This document shows positions 1 through 7,694 of a stretch of DNA of 64,000 nucleotides, piece after piece (the first letter of the stretch is position 1; every line of letters begins with the position of its first letter). Where the stretch lies: contig NZ_VFNI01000004.1 of the NCBI RefSeq assembly GCF_006715495.1, forward strand, positions 129,013 to 193,012, read 5' to 3'. The notes below the pieces were generated by a model. That model saw only the letters and a program-made list of their open reading frames with translations, searched no databases and was not told the DNA's origin. The position numbers and the translations under genes were made by a program. The DNA comes from Herbaspirillum sp. SJZ106 (lineage in GTDB: Bacteria > Pseudomonadota > Gammaproteobacteria > Burkholderiales > Burkholderiaceae_D).

Positions 1-1
1 G

Positions 2-352
2 CAGGTGCGGCAAGGCTTGTGGGTCGGCCTGAATACCCGCATCGATTGGGAGGGCTCGACCATCGAAGGGCCGGTGTATATTGGCGCCGGCACCCATGTC
101 GAAGCCGGCTGCAAGATCGTCGGCCCTTCCTGGATCGGCCATGGCAGCCACATTTGCGCAGGATCCGAGATCATCAGGAGCGTGTTGTTCGAGTACACTC
201 GCACCGCGCCTGGCACCAAGGTGGAAGAATCGGTCGTTTGCGGCCAATACAGCGTGACGCGCGAGGGCGACATGAAGCATATTTCCGAATACGCCGACAA
301 CCATTGGAATGACGCCCGGGACCGGCGCGTCAAGCCACGAAAACAAGCCTGA
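2..352 (+). CDS. Nucleotide-sugar transferase, C-terminal part (5'-truncated)
   Basis: Only the last 116 or so codons are in the window; the reading frame is open from the left edge. The visible part has hexapeptide-repeat character (short Ile/Gly/Val steps such as IEGPVYIGAGTHVEAG), the left-handed beta-helix that follows the catalytic domain in many NDP-sugar pyrophosphorylases. It ends 23 bp before manC, in the same direction, so both probably belong to a GDP-mannose or exopolysaccharide precursor operon. The catalytic domain is missing, so the substrate cannot be read here; a mannose-1-phosphate guanylyltransferase-like enzyme is the best guess. Confidence 0.7.
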   Translation, partial: QVRQGLWVGLNTRIDWEGSTIEGPVYIGAGTHVEAGCKIVGPSWIGHGSHICAGSEIIRSVLFEYTRTAPGTKVEESVVCGQYSVTREGDMKHISEYADNHWNDARDRRVKPRKQA

Positions 353-375
353 AACACCTGATTTGCGAGGAAACC

Positions 376-1794
376 ATGAAAATTTATCCCGTCATCCTTT
401 CCGGCGGTTCCGGCACCCGTTTGTGGCCTCTGTCGCGCGCTGCGTTGCCCAAGCAGCTGATCTCGGTCGTGGGCCAGCGCACCATGCTGCAAGACACGGT
501 GGCCCGCGTGAACAACTGGCCGCAGATCATGCCGCCCTTGTTCGTGTGCGGCAACGACCATCGCTTCATGGTGGCCGAGCAGATGCGCGAGATCGGCGTC
601 AAGCCGCTGGCGATCATGCTCGAGCCGGTGGGGCGAAACACCGCTCCGGCGGTGGCGGCCGCGGCCCATCTGCTGGCCAGGCGCGACCCGGAGGCGGTCA
701 TGCTGGTGCTGCCGGCCGATCATGTGATCGATGATGTGGACGCCTTCAGGGATGCCGTGTCGCGCGCGTCCGAAGCGGTCGCCGGCGGCGCCCTGGCGAC
801 GTTCGGCATCTTGCCCTCGGCGCCCGAGACCGGTTACGGCTATATCCGCCGCGGCAAGCCGGTTGCCGGCGTCGGCAATGCCTTTGTGGTGGACAAGTTC
901 GTCGAAAAGCCGGATCTCGCCACCGCCAAGGTATTCCTTGAAGAAGGCAACTATTCCTGGAACAGCGGCATGTTCCTCTTCAAGGCCGCCGATTATCTGG
1001 AAGAGCTGAACACGCACCGCCCGGACATCGCCGCGCCGGTCGGGCAAGCGGTCGCCAACGGTTATGATGATCTCGATTTCTGCCGGCTGGAGCAGGCCAG
1101 CTTCGAGGCCACGCCTGCCGAATCGATCGATTACGCGGTCATGGAAAAGACCCGGAAGGCGGTGGTGGTGCTGGCCGATATCGGCTGGAGCGATGTCGGC
1201 TCATGGAGCGCCTTGTGGGCGGTGCAGGAAAGCGATGCCAATGGCAACGTGGCGCGCGGCGACGTGCTGCTGCAGGATGTCTCGGATACCCTGGTGCGCG
1301 CCGAGAGCCGCATGGTGGCGGCCTTGGGCGTCGAGAACCTGATCATCGTCGAAACCGACGACGCGGTGCTGGTCGCGCACAAGGACAAGGTGCAGGACGT
1401 CAAGAAGATCGTCGATGCCCTGAAGTCGTCCGGACGCAGCGAGCACCTGTACCACAAGCGCGTATTCCGTCCGTGGGGCAGCTATGAGAGCGTCGCCGAG
1501 GGCGAGCGTTTCCAGGTCAAGCGCATCATCGTCAAGCCGGGCGAAAAGCTCTCGCTGCAGATGCACCACCACCGCGCCGAACACTGGGTGGTGGTCAGCG
1601 GCACCGCCCTGGTGACGCGCGGGGAGGAGGTCAAGCTGCTGAGCGAGAACGAATCGATCTATCTGCCCATCGGCGTGACGCACCGCCTGGAGAACCCGGG
1701 CAAGCTGCCGCTGCACTTGATTGAGGTGCAGTCGGGAAGTTATCTCGGCGAAGACGACATCGTGCGCTTTGAGGACATCTACAAGCGCGTCTAG
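376..1794 (+). CDS. manC: Mannose-1-phosphate guanylyltransferase / mannose-6-phosphate isomerase
   Basis: A 472-residue bifunctional type II enzyme that makes GDP-mannose for polysaccharides or glycans. The N-terminal nucleotidyltransferase domain opens with GGSGTRLWPLSR (residues 10-21), the pyrophosphorylase signature, and carries FVEKPD near residue 175. The C-terminal cupin domain from about residue 355 has PWGSYE and the metal-binding HHHRAEHW segment typical of phosphomannose isomerase. The length is normal for the AlgA/CpsB/ManC family. It follows the truncated nucleotide-sugar gene by 23 bp with an AGGAAACC ribosome site. A perfect palindrome lies 24 bp after its stop. Whether the GDP-mannose feeds exopolysaccharide, LPS or a flagellar glycan cannot be told here. 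Confidence 0.93.
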   Translation: MKIYPVILSGGSGTRLWPLSRAALPKQLISVVGQRTMLQDTVARVNNWPQIMPPLFVCGNDHRFMVAEQMREIGVKPLAIMLEPVGRNTAPAVAAAAHLLARRDPEAVMLVLPADHVIDDVDAFRDAVSRASEAVAGGALATFGILPSAPETGYGYIRRGKPVAGVGNAFVVDKFVEKPDLATAKVFLEEGNYSWNSGMFLFKAADYLEELNTHRPDIAAPVGQAVANGYDDLDFCRLEQASFEATPAESIDYAVMEKTRKAVVVLADIGWSDVGSWSALWAVQESDANGNVARGDVLLQDVSDTLVRAESRMVAALGVENLIIVETDDAVLVAHKDKVQDVKKIVDALKSSGRSEHLYHKRVFRPWGSYESVAEGERFQVKRIIVKPGEKLSLQMHHHRAEHWVVVSGTALVTRGEEVKLLSENESIYLPIGVTHRLENPGKLPLHLIEVQSGSYLGEDDIVRFEDIYKRV

Positions 1795-2212
1795 CAATCG
1801 TTACCGGGACGACTGCGGCAGTGAATGCATGCCATGCATTCACTGCGTGCAGAATAAGAAAAATTATTTATATCAATGGCTTAAGCCGCTCTTCCCAGGG
1901 TTTTCCACAGGCTTGCCCCCATTTTCCGGGGATAAGTGGGAGCGCGCGGCGACCGGCGAAGATGAAACGCGGGAAATGCTGCAATGCGTTGGCCGGAAGG
2001 TCTTTTTCTACGGCGCAAGATGAAAAAGCAGGCGCGTTGCACGCCTTTGCACCGTTTTTGGAAAACGGTTTTCAATCAATGGCTTGGATGAGTTTTCCTC
2101 AGCTTTTCCACAGGCCTGTCCCCGAATTGTGTGAACAACTTTGGTAGAAGCGGCAGGGGGGGCCGCCTGTGGAAAAGGTTGCGTGCCGGCGCCGGCTGGC
2201 GCTTGCTAGTGC
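1795..2212. other. Non-coding stretch with a palindrome and three DnaA-box-like 9-mers
   Basis: These 418 bp between manC and the convergent glycerate kinase gene show no convincing reading frame. They hold a perfect 14-bp inverted repeat (1818-1846), an A/T-rich patch (about 1850-1877) and the 9-mer TTTTCCACA at 1901-1909 (+), 2104-2112 (+) and 2168-2176 (-). This 9-mer fits the general DnaA-box pattern TTWTNCACA. Weaker variants lie nearby (GGGGATAAG near 1929 and TGTGAACAA near 2130). The pattern resembles a DnaA-binding region, but neither dnaA nor any replication gene is adjacent. Confidence 0.5.
1818..1846. repeat. Perfect 14-bp inverted repeat downstream of manC
   Basis: GCAGTGAATGCATG and its exact reverse complement are separated by one base. 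It lies 24 bp after the manC stop. No T-run follows on either strand, so it is not a clear intrinsic terminator. As DNA it is a near-perfect dyad that could bind a dimeric protein; as RNA it would make a 13-bp hairpin. Confidence 0.7.
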
Positions 2213-3379
2213 TTATTTCTTGGCGCCGGCGGCGGTGTGCCATAGCCGCGCCATTTGTTCCGCGCTGCTGCGCAGCAAATCAGGCGCGTCGGCGATGGCA
2301 TCTTGCAAGCTGCCGGGGCCGAATACGATGGAGAAGCAACCCGAGAAGCTGCCTTGCAGTTCGCCCAGCGATTTGCGGTCGATGCCGCCGGAGAGCAGCG
2401 TGGTCGGCACGCCGGCGCGGCGCGCCCGTTGGCTGGCGATGAAGGGTGCTTTGCCATGCAAGGTTTGAGCGTCGCTGCGCCCTTCGCCGGTGATGAGCCA
2501 GTCGGCGCCGGCCAGCGCCCCGTCCAGGTCGATATGGTCGGCCACCGTTTCGGCGCCGGAGCGGAACTCCGCCCCCAGCATCAGCAATGCGTAACCCAGC
2601 CCGCCCGCCGCGCCGGCGCCGGGTTTGCCGCAAGCGGAATGTCCCAGTTCCTTTTCCAGCACTGCGGCGAAGTGAGCCAGCGAACGGTCCAGCAATCCGA
2701 CTTGTTCGGGCGTGACGCCTTTTTGCGGGCCGAATACCGCGGTGGCGCCCTCATCGCCGCACAGGGGATTGTTGACGTCGGACATGGCCACGATCCTGGC
2801 GTCCCTGATGCGGGCGTCGATGCCGGAGGCGTCGATGCGCGTCACCTTGTGCAATTGCGCGGGCAGCGGCGGTACGGCTTCGCCGGCCGCATCGTAGAGT
2901 TTCAGGCCGAGCGCGCACAGCAGGCCGGCGCCGCCGTCATTGGTGCTGCTGCCGCCCAGTCCGACCAGGAAATGGCGTGCGCCGCGATCCAGCAGCTTGA
3001 GCATGGCGTCGCCCACGCCCAGGGTACTGCGCTGCTCCACCGGCACGGCGATGCCGGCGGCATCGGTCAGGCCGACGATGGCGGCCGATTCGATCACCGC
3101 GCTGCCGTCCTTGAGGATGCCGACCGGACAGTCGGCGAGTTGCCCCGCAGCGTTGCGGCAGGTCAGGGCAAGGCGTTCGCCGCCGGCATGCATCAGCGCA
3201 TCCAGCGTGCCTTCGCCGCCGTCGGCGATCGGCCGCAGGCGTATCTGCGCGCCGGGAATGGCGGCTTGTATGCCGGCGCCGATGGCGGCGGCGACTTCTT
3301 CAGCGGTCAGCGAGCCTTTGAAGGAGTCGGGGGCGATGACGACGATGGGCGGGCGTGGCGATGTGCTGGTGTTGGTCAT
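2213..3379 (-). CDS. glxK: Glycerate 2-kinase
   Basis: A 388-residue member of the GlxK/GarK family, which phosphorylates D-glycerate to 2-phosphoglycerate at the end of glyoxylate, glucarate or tartronate-semialdehyde routes. The start at 3379 gives an N-terminus of MTNTSTSPRPPIVVIAPDSF, leading straight into the family opening APDSFKGSLTAEEVA; a longer upstream frame would add 43 residues unlike the family. Other family blocks are RPIADGGEGT (about residue 60), LGGSSTNDGGAG and TGEGRSDAQTLHGK. It converges with manC. A TATAAT-like -10 hexamer lies at 3508-3513 on the minus strand without a good -35. Confidence 0.9.
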   Translation of the reverse strand: MTNTSTSPRPPIVVIAPDSFKGSLTAEEVAAAIGAGIQAAIPGAQIRLRPIADGGEGTLDALMHAGGERLALTCRNAAGQLADCPVGILKDGSAVIESAAIVGLTDAAGIAVPVEQRSTLGVGDAMLKLLDRGARHFLVGLGGSSTNDGGAGLLCALGLKLYDAAGEAVPPLPAQLHKVTRIDASGIDARIRDARIVAMSDVNNPLCGDEGATAVFGPQKGVTPEQVGLLDRSLAHFAAVLEKELGHSACGKPGAGAAGGLGYALLMLGAEFRSGAETVADHIDLDGALAGADWLITGEGRSDAQTLHGKAPFIASQRARRAGVPTTLLSGGIDRKSLGELQGSFSGCFSIVFGPGSLQDAIADAPDLLRSSAEQMARLWHTAAGAKK

Positions 3380-3700
3380 GGATATGGTTTGGAAAAGGCG
3401 CCGTGGCGGCATTGCCGTGCGGTTGCCAGGGATTGCGGGAGTCTCTCTGCTTGTTCTGGGTGCGAGTCGCAACGGAATCCTTGATGGGGACCCGCTGCAA
3501 CCAGGCAATTATATAAGCAGAGCTTTATCCGGTTATTGAAGCGAAAGTATAGGGACTAGAGAATGTTGACGCAGGTTTCTCGCGGGCAAGGCTGGACGGC
3601 GCACGCGGCGCGTAACAAAAGGTAAGGGCGGTGGATGCGCGCGCGCGGCTGCGGCATATTCAATCCATTACCGGCCTTGCGCGCCGGAGGAGCAACAACC
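3380..3700. other. Divergent intergenic region between the glycerate kinase and lipoprotein genes
   Basis: About 320 bp without a supported gene. An A/T-rich core at 3505-3550 holds TATAAT on the minus strand (3508-3513), the likely -10 of the glycerate kinase promoter, although the region 17 bp upstream is a poor -35. The right half is very G/C-rich and ends in the GGAGG of the lipoprotein gene. I see no repeat or hairpin of note. Confidence 0.4.
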
Positions 3701-3916
3701 ATGAAGCGTTTTCTGTATCTGCTTGCGGCGCCCGCAGTGTTGCTGCTGAGCGGCTGCGTGGCGGTGCCATACGATCCTTATTACGGAGGGCCGGTGGCCT
3801 ATCCGGCGCAGCCGGTATATGCGGCCCCTTATCCCTATTATTCCTATCCGTCGACCTCGATTTACTTCGGCTACGGTGGCGGATGGGGCGGCGGCCGGGG
3901 GCATTGGCGCCGCTAA
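3701..3916 (+). CDS. Small Tyr/Pro/Gly-rich lipoprotein
   Basis: A 71-residue protein with a lipoprotein signal: MKRF, a hydrophobic stretch, then LLLSGC (Cys about residue 20) as the lipobox. The mature part is rich in Tyr, Pro and Gly (PYDPYYGG, AAPYPYYSYP) and ends in a Gly/Trp run with Arg. The ATG at 3701 is 10 bp after a strong GGAGG, and upstream in-frame codons lack a signal sequence, so this start is clear. It is probably anchored in the outer or inner membrane facing the periplasm. Its function is unknown. A second protein of the same style lies at 5920-6144. Confidence 0.75.
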   Translation: MKRFLYLLAAPAVLLLSGCVAVPYDPYYGGPVAYPAQPVYAAPYPYYSYPSTSIYFGYGGGWGGGRGHWRR

Positions 3917-4141
3917 AGGGCGGTTCAAGGTACGGCAGGATCGCCGCGATGGCGGCATCCTGCGGTTTCGGCGTTGAAAAAAGCATGGAACCCGGGCGCG
4001 TCGAGGCGTACAAAACCGTTAAAATATCGCGTCCTCGACATGGCACATGGCTGACGGCGCGTGGGGCGCTGCGGTAGCTGTCGGTGCTGTTGCCTCTTTT
4101 TCCTCCATTGCGCTGAATATCAGGAACCGCTGCCGTACGGT

Positions 4142-4987
4142 ATGAGTTTTTTCAGTTCGTTCACCCGATCAGACATTGTTTCCCGAGCACGACGCCGAAC
4201 CGTGCTGGGCCTCGTGCTGTCGGTACTGATCCACGCCGGCATGTTCATGGTGTTGCGGGCCAAGCTGAGCGAGCCGCCCCGCGTCGAAACTTCCGGCAAG
4301 CCGGATGCGCCGCTGCAAGTGACCTTTATCAAGCCGCCACCCCGGCCCGAACCGTCGGCGGCTCCTCCTCCCCCGAAAACCCCGGCGCCGCCGAAGAAAC
4401 AGGCGGCCAAGGCGCCGCCCAAACGCAGCGCCGCCGCTCCCCGCAAGACCGAAACGGCGCGGGCCGCGCCGGCGCCGGTCGCTCCCGAGGGAACCGTGCC
4501 GCCGGTGACGCAAGCATCGCCGGAGATGGACTTCAGTTCCATGATCAATCGTAACCGCGAGCGCCGGCAAGCGCTGGAAGATGCCGCGGCGCGGGAGAAC
4601 GCGGCTGCGCGTGCGGCGGAAAATCCCTCCGCCAATGACATCGCAAAGGCCAATATCGCGTTCCAGGAGCAGCGCGGACGCGGCACCAACGGCGTATTCG
4701 AGATCGTCAGCAAGGGGCCCCGCGTGGCCCAGTATTCTTTCCGCGGCTGGACCAGCGACCAGCGGCGCAGCCAGAGGCAATTGATCGAGGTCGATGCCGG
4801 CCCGGGCGGCAATGTCGAACTGGCGGTGGTGGACAGCATGATTGCGCTGATCCGGAAATACTATTCCGGCGATTTCAACTGGGATTCGCAACGTTTGGGA
4901 CGGATAGTGGTGCTGTCGGCCCGCCAGAGCGACACCAAGGGGTTGCAGGCCTTCCTGTTGAAGGAATTCTTCGGTACCGGCGGCTGA
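4142..4987 (+). CDS. TonB-like membrane-anchored proline-rich protein
   Basis: A 281-residue protein with TonB-like layout: a short cytoplasmic N-terminus, one membrane segment at about residues 21-38 (LGLVLSVLIHAGMFMVL), a Pro/Lys/Ala-rich periplasmic stretch (residues 60-115), a charged helical segment, and a C-terminal domain of about 90 residues containing FEIVSKGPRVAQYSFRGW. The membrane segment with SVLIHAG resembles TonB N-termini. The C-terminus does not show the usual TonB YP...A...G repeat, so a role in energising receptors is only a guess. No exbB or exbD is adjacent. The ATG at 4142 puts the membrane segment close to the N-terminus; its ribosome site is weak. Confidence 0.7.
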   Translation: MSFFSSFTRSDIVSRARRRTVLGLVLSVLIHAGMFMVLRAKLSEPPRVETSGKPDAPLQVTFIKPPPRPEPSAAPPPPKTPAPPKKQAAKAPPKRSAAAPRKTETARAAPAPVAPEGTVPPVTQASPEMDFSSMINRNRERRQALEDAAARENAAARAAENPSANDIAKANIAFQEQRGRGTNGVFEIVSKGPRVAQYSFRGWTSDQRRSQRQLIEVDAGPGGNVELAVVDSMIALIRKYYSGDFNWDSQRLGRIVVLSARQSDTKGLQAFLLKEFFGTGG

Positions 4988-5198
4988 TGCCGTTGCGGCG
5001 GCATCGGGTTGGATTGCCTTCCTGACATGCCTTCATGGAAAATTCCCGCGGAATTCCAACGTTCCATTGATCTATTGATCTATTGATGCCCAGTCAGGCG
5101 TTGCCGGGGATTTGGCATGGAATAAGATTTCCGTGCGGAAAATCAAAATATTTCGTGCTAGGATGCATATTGTTTCTGCATGGCAAATGGGCATTCCA

Positions 5199-5465
5199 AT
5201 GGACATCGAATTGACCGGTGAAGAATTGCGCTGGATGTACAGCGTATTCAAGGGCGAATTTCGCATCGTCCCGCCGCGCATCGTCAAGAGCGTCATCTCC
5301 AAGGGACTGGGCATTCCCAACCTCGGCGGCGCGTTCAACCTGACGCGCGCCGGCAGGGATGTGTTCCGCCGGACGCCACAAGGCCAGGGTGATGAGCCGG
5401 CGGATGAGGAAATGCATATCATCCGCTCCAAGGCCCGTTCGCGCAGTAACTGGCGCCTGGGATGA
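5199..5465 (+). CDS. Small conserved-looking hypothetical protein
   Basis: An 88-residue basic protein beginning MDIELTGEELRWMYSVFKGEF and ending in an Arg/Ser-rich tail. There is no membrane segment, signal or motif that I recognise. In-frame ATGs at 5187 and 5163 and a TTG at 5112 would lengthen it, and none has a good ribosome site, so the start is uncertain. The codon use looks coding. A partial tandem repeat of ATTGATCT (5066-5088) lies upstream and the tRNA-Pro promoter lies 58 bp downstream. Confidence 0.55.
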   Translation: MDIELTGEELRWMYSVFKGEFRIVPPRIVKSVISKGLGIPNLGGAFNLTRAGRDVFRRTPQGQGDEPADEEMHIIRSKARSRSNWRLG

Positions 5466-5522
5466 GTGTTGCTCCGGATTTCCAGCGGCGCCGGCGAGAA
5501 TATTGATGGCGCCGAGAAATAG

Positions 5523-5552
5523 TTGAGCAAAAAACACATGTCCTGTTATAAT
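5523..5552 (+). promoter_or_regulatory. Sigma-70 promoter of tRNA-Pro
   Basis: TTGAGC (5523-5528) and a perfect TATAAT (5547-5552) with an 18-bp spacer, 12 bp before the mature tRNA. The -35 matches TTGACA in four of six bases. Confidence 0.75.
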
Positions 5553-5564
5553 TGCGAGCTCAGT

Positions 5565-5641
5565 CGGGGCGTAGCGCAGCCTGGTAGCGTACTTGCATGG
5601 GGTGCAAGGGGTCGAGTGTTCGAATCACTCCGTCCCGACCA
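5565..5641 (+). tRNA. tRNA-Pro (anticodon GGG)
   Basis: A 77-nt cloverleaf with encoded CCA. The acceptor stem CGGGGCG pairs with CGTCCCG (one G-U). The D arm is GTAGCGCAGCCTGGTAGCG, the anticodon stem CTTGC/GCAAG closes the loop ATGGGGT, and the T arm holds GTTCGAATC. The anticodon GGG reads CCC and CCU. The first base C1 pairing with G72 is as in the E. coli proline tRNA. An intrinsic terminator follows at 5677. Confidence 0.95.
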
Positions 5642-5676
5642 AAAAACAAGCGTTCGCAGTTGATGCGGACAAAGAA

Positions 5677-5714
5677 AACCGCCGTCAGAACTTGTTCTGG
5701 CGGCGGTTTTTTTT
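5677..5714 (+). terminator. Intrinsic terminator of tRNA-Pro
   Basis: AACCGCCGTCAGAA pairs with TTCTGGCGGCGGTT (one G-U) around a CTTG loop, followed directly by a long T-run. Confidence 0.9.
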
Positions 5715-5919
5715 CATGTGACCGCCGCTGCTTCCGCTCCCGGCGTCCGGGATTTTAGGCGGGCGAGGCCGGCCCGGGCGTTACACAAATACACAATTTC
5801 AGGTCTACATCGCGCTTGCTTCGGGCGTTATCTGATCACCACGAACGGCATGTGGAGATCCGGGGGCGACTTTCGATCCTCCGGGGAACAATTCGCCAAA
5901 CAAGATCAGGAGCGCAAGA

Positions 5920-6144
5920 ATGAAAATCCATTTATTGATTCCGGCTGTTGCCGCAACACTCGTCCTGGGTGGCTGCGTGGTGACGCCGCCTACGGTGCGG
6001 CCGGCTTATGTCGCGCCTCCCGGAGTGGTCTACGTTGAACCCACCTATGTATCGCCAGGGCCCGGTTATGTCTGGGAATACCATGCCCATTATGGCTGGG
6101 GCTGGCATCACCCGCAGTATGGCTGGCATCGGGGGTGGCGTTGA
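5920..6144 (+). CDS. Small Tyr/Pro/Trp-rich lipoprotein
   Basis: A 74-residue predicted lipoprotein: MKIHLLIPAVAATLVLGGC gives a short signal peptide with lipobox LGGC (Cys19). The mature part is rich in Tyr, Pro, Val, His and Trp (RPAYVAPPG, YGWGWHHPQYGWH). The ATG at 5920 follows CAGGAGC at good spacing. It is of the same type as the lipoprotein at 3701-3916 but the two cannot be called close paralogues by eye. The function is unknown; an intrinsic terminator follows. Confidence 0.75.
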   Translation: MKIHLLIPAVAATLVLGGCVVTPPTVRPAYVAPPGVVYVEPTYVSPGPGYVWEYHAHYGWGWHHPQYGWHRGWR

Positions 6145-6174
6145 GGCTGCAAGCCCGGCCAGTGGCAGTGACGT

Positions 6175-6207
6175 AAAAAAACAGCGGTCGATCCGCTGTT
6201 TTTTTTA
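6175..6207 (+). terminator. Intrinsic terminator, probably bidirectional
   Basis: A-run, ACAGCGG / CCGCTGT stem with loop TCGAT, then eight T. It ends the lipoprotein transcript; the A-run makes it usable also for dmeF from the other side. Confidence 0.85.
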
Positions 6208-6232
6208 TGGTCTTGCCGTCATGACGCCGGTT

Positions 6233-7171
6233 TCATGCAATCCGGTGTTCCAGCGTGAGGTGTTTCAGTTCGGCGATCGCCGCCAGTTTTTCGCGCAAGG
6301 CGGTTTGGCTGACGCGCGCCGGAGCTGAGACGCTGACGATAGCCGCGTGCGCGGCCGGACCGATGCGCCATACATGCAAATCGTCGATGCGGGTTCCGTC
6401 GCCGTCGAGCGCATGGCGGATCCGGCGCGCAAGGCGGTCGTCGGTGACGTCGAGCAATACGGCGGAAGTTTCGCGCAGCAGCGAATAAGACCAGCGCGCG
6501 ATCACCGCCGCACCCACCACCCCCATCAGCGGGTCGAGCCAGGTCCAGCCCAGGTAAAGGCCGGCCAGCAAGGCGCCGATGGCCAGCACCGAGGTCAGCG
6601 CATCGGCCAGGACATGGATATAGGCCGAGCGCAGATTGTTGTCATGGTCATCGGCATGGCGATGGTCGCCGCCGTGGGAGTGCTGGTGCGCATGCTCATC
6701 GCCATGATGCGCGTGCCCGTGTCCGTGCCTGGCCAGCAGCAGCGCGCTGGCGATGTTGACTGCCAGGCCGATGGCAGCGATGGCGATGGCTTCGCCGAAC
6801 TGCACCGTGGTCGGCCGCGCAAGCCGCCAGAGGGATTCGGCGCCGATGCCGATGGATACCCCGGCCAGCGCCAGGGCCGAGGCAAAGCCGGCCAGGTCCC
6901 CGACCTTGCCGGTGCCGAAGCTAAAGCGCGTATCGCGCGCATGGCGTCGCGCGAACACATAGGCGCCAACCGAGATCGCCAGCGCCCCGGCATGGGTGGC
7001 CATGTGAAAGCCATCGGCCAGCAGCGCCATCGATCCGGTGAGGTAGCCGGCGATGATTTCCGCCGCCATCATCGCGGCGGTCAGCAGGACGACCCACAGC
7101 GTGCGTCTGGTATTGCGGTCATGGTCGGCGCCGAGGTAGATGTGTTCATGCGCGGAGGAGGTCGGTTGCAT
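6233..7171 (-). CDS. dmeF: Cation diffusion facilitator, DmeF-type Co/Ni efflux
   Basis: A 312-residue inner-membrane CDF protein that exports divalent metal in exchange for protons. Several membrane helices are visible (LWVVLLTAAMMAAEIIAGYL, ALLADGFHMATHAGALAI). The first CDF metal site is seen in LADGFHMATH (variant of the common HxxxD pattern) and the second in HVLADALTSV. Between helices IV and V lies a His/Asp loop (residues about 142-175, with HGHGHAHH and HQHSHGGDH), typical of DmeF/CzcD. It is co-transcribed with the RcnR-like repressor 8 bp upstream, which points to cobalt or nickel rather than zinc. Confidence 0.88.
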   Translation of the reverse strand: MQPTSSAHEHIYLGADHDRNTRRTLWVVLLTAAMMAAEIIAGYLTGSMALLADGFHMATHAGALAISVGAYVFARRHARDTRFSFGTGKVGDLAGFASALALAGVSIGIGAESLWRLARPTTVQFGEAIAIAAIGLAVNIASALLLARHGHGHAHHGDEHAHQHSHGGDHRHADDHDNNLRSAYIHVLADALTSVLAIGALLAGLYLGWTWLDPLMGVVGAAVIARWSYSLLRETSAVLLDVTDDRLARRIRHALDGDGTRIDDLHVWRIGPAAHAAIVSVSAPARVSQTALREKLAAIAELKHLTLEHRIA

Positions 7172-7179
7172 AGGCGTTC

Positions 7180-7455
7180 CTATTTTGAATAGCGGCGAAT
7201 TGCCTGCAGTACTTCTTCCAATCCCTGGCTGCGTTCATGGTCGGACAGGCCGGGGCGGGCGACATGTTCGCGCGCATGGGCCTGGATCAATTCATCCATC
7301 AGGCCGTTGAGCGCGCCCCGGATGGCGGCCGCCAGATGCAAGGTTTTGCTGCAATCGGCATCGGCTTCCAGCGCGCGATCCAAGGCTTGCAACTGGCCGC
7401 CGATGCGGCGCACGCGCTTGAGCAGCTGGTTCTTGTGCTGCGCAATGTGGCTCAT
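7180..7455 (-). CDS. dmeR: RcnR/DmeR-type metal-sensing repressor
   Basis: A 91-residue all-helical repressor of the CsoR/RcnR/FrmR (DUF156) family. Counting from the ATG at 7455, residues His3, Cys35, His60 and His64 are all present, the exact ligand set of the Ni/Co sensor RcnR. This decides the start: the longer in-frame alternative would bury His3. It probably represses its own operon with dmeF and releases DNA on Co(II) or Ni(II). A C6-tract operator sits just before the start. The assignment of metal rests on the ligand pattern and on the efflux partner. Confidence 0.88.
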   Translation of the reverse strand: MSHIAQHKNQLLKRVRRIGGQLQALDRALEADADCSKTLHLAAAIRGALNGLMDELIQAHAREHVARPGLSDHERSQGLEEVLQAIRRYSK

Positions 7456-7456
7456 A

Positions 7457-7476
7457 CCATACCCCCCTATCCTATA
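7457..7476 (-). promoter_or_regulatory. Predicted DmeR/RcnR operator
   Basis: CATACCCCCCTATCCTATAT contains a six-C tract flanked by TA-rich half sites, the form of operators bound by CsoR-family RcnR/FrmR/DmeR proteins. It lies immediately before the dmeR start, so binding would block initiation of the dmeRF operon. Confidence 0.65.
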
Positions 7477-7694
7477 TGAGGCGGATTGTATCGCCATATC
7501 CGGCGTTTGTGCCGCTTCCGGCGGGCGATGTCATTGAGACAATCCCGCACGGAAAACAGGCGAACAGATGTGCGTTCATAAGCTATGCGTAAGTTATCCG
7601 CTCTACATTGTGGACAATGCGGCTCTTTATGCACGCAGCCATGCCTGCCTTGAAGCAGGCGCTGATAAGCGGAATATCCGCAGGGAGACAAGCG

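Noticed and set aside
2255..3484. Long open frame on the plus strand opposite the glycerate kinase gene
   Set aside because: It is the complement of a clear kinase and has low-complexity Gly/Ala/Arg composition typical of antisense frames in GC-rich DNA.
7578..7625. TTATCC and TGTGGACAA near the MCP start as DnaA boxes
   Set aside because: TTGTCCACA does not fit TTWTNCACA and TTATCCGCT lacks the CACA end; there is only one site of each.
7655..7680. GCTGATAA upstream of the MCP as a sigma-28 -10
   Set aside because: The -10 is close to consensus but there is no TAAA 15 bp upstream.
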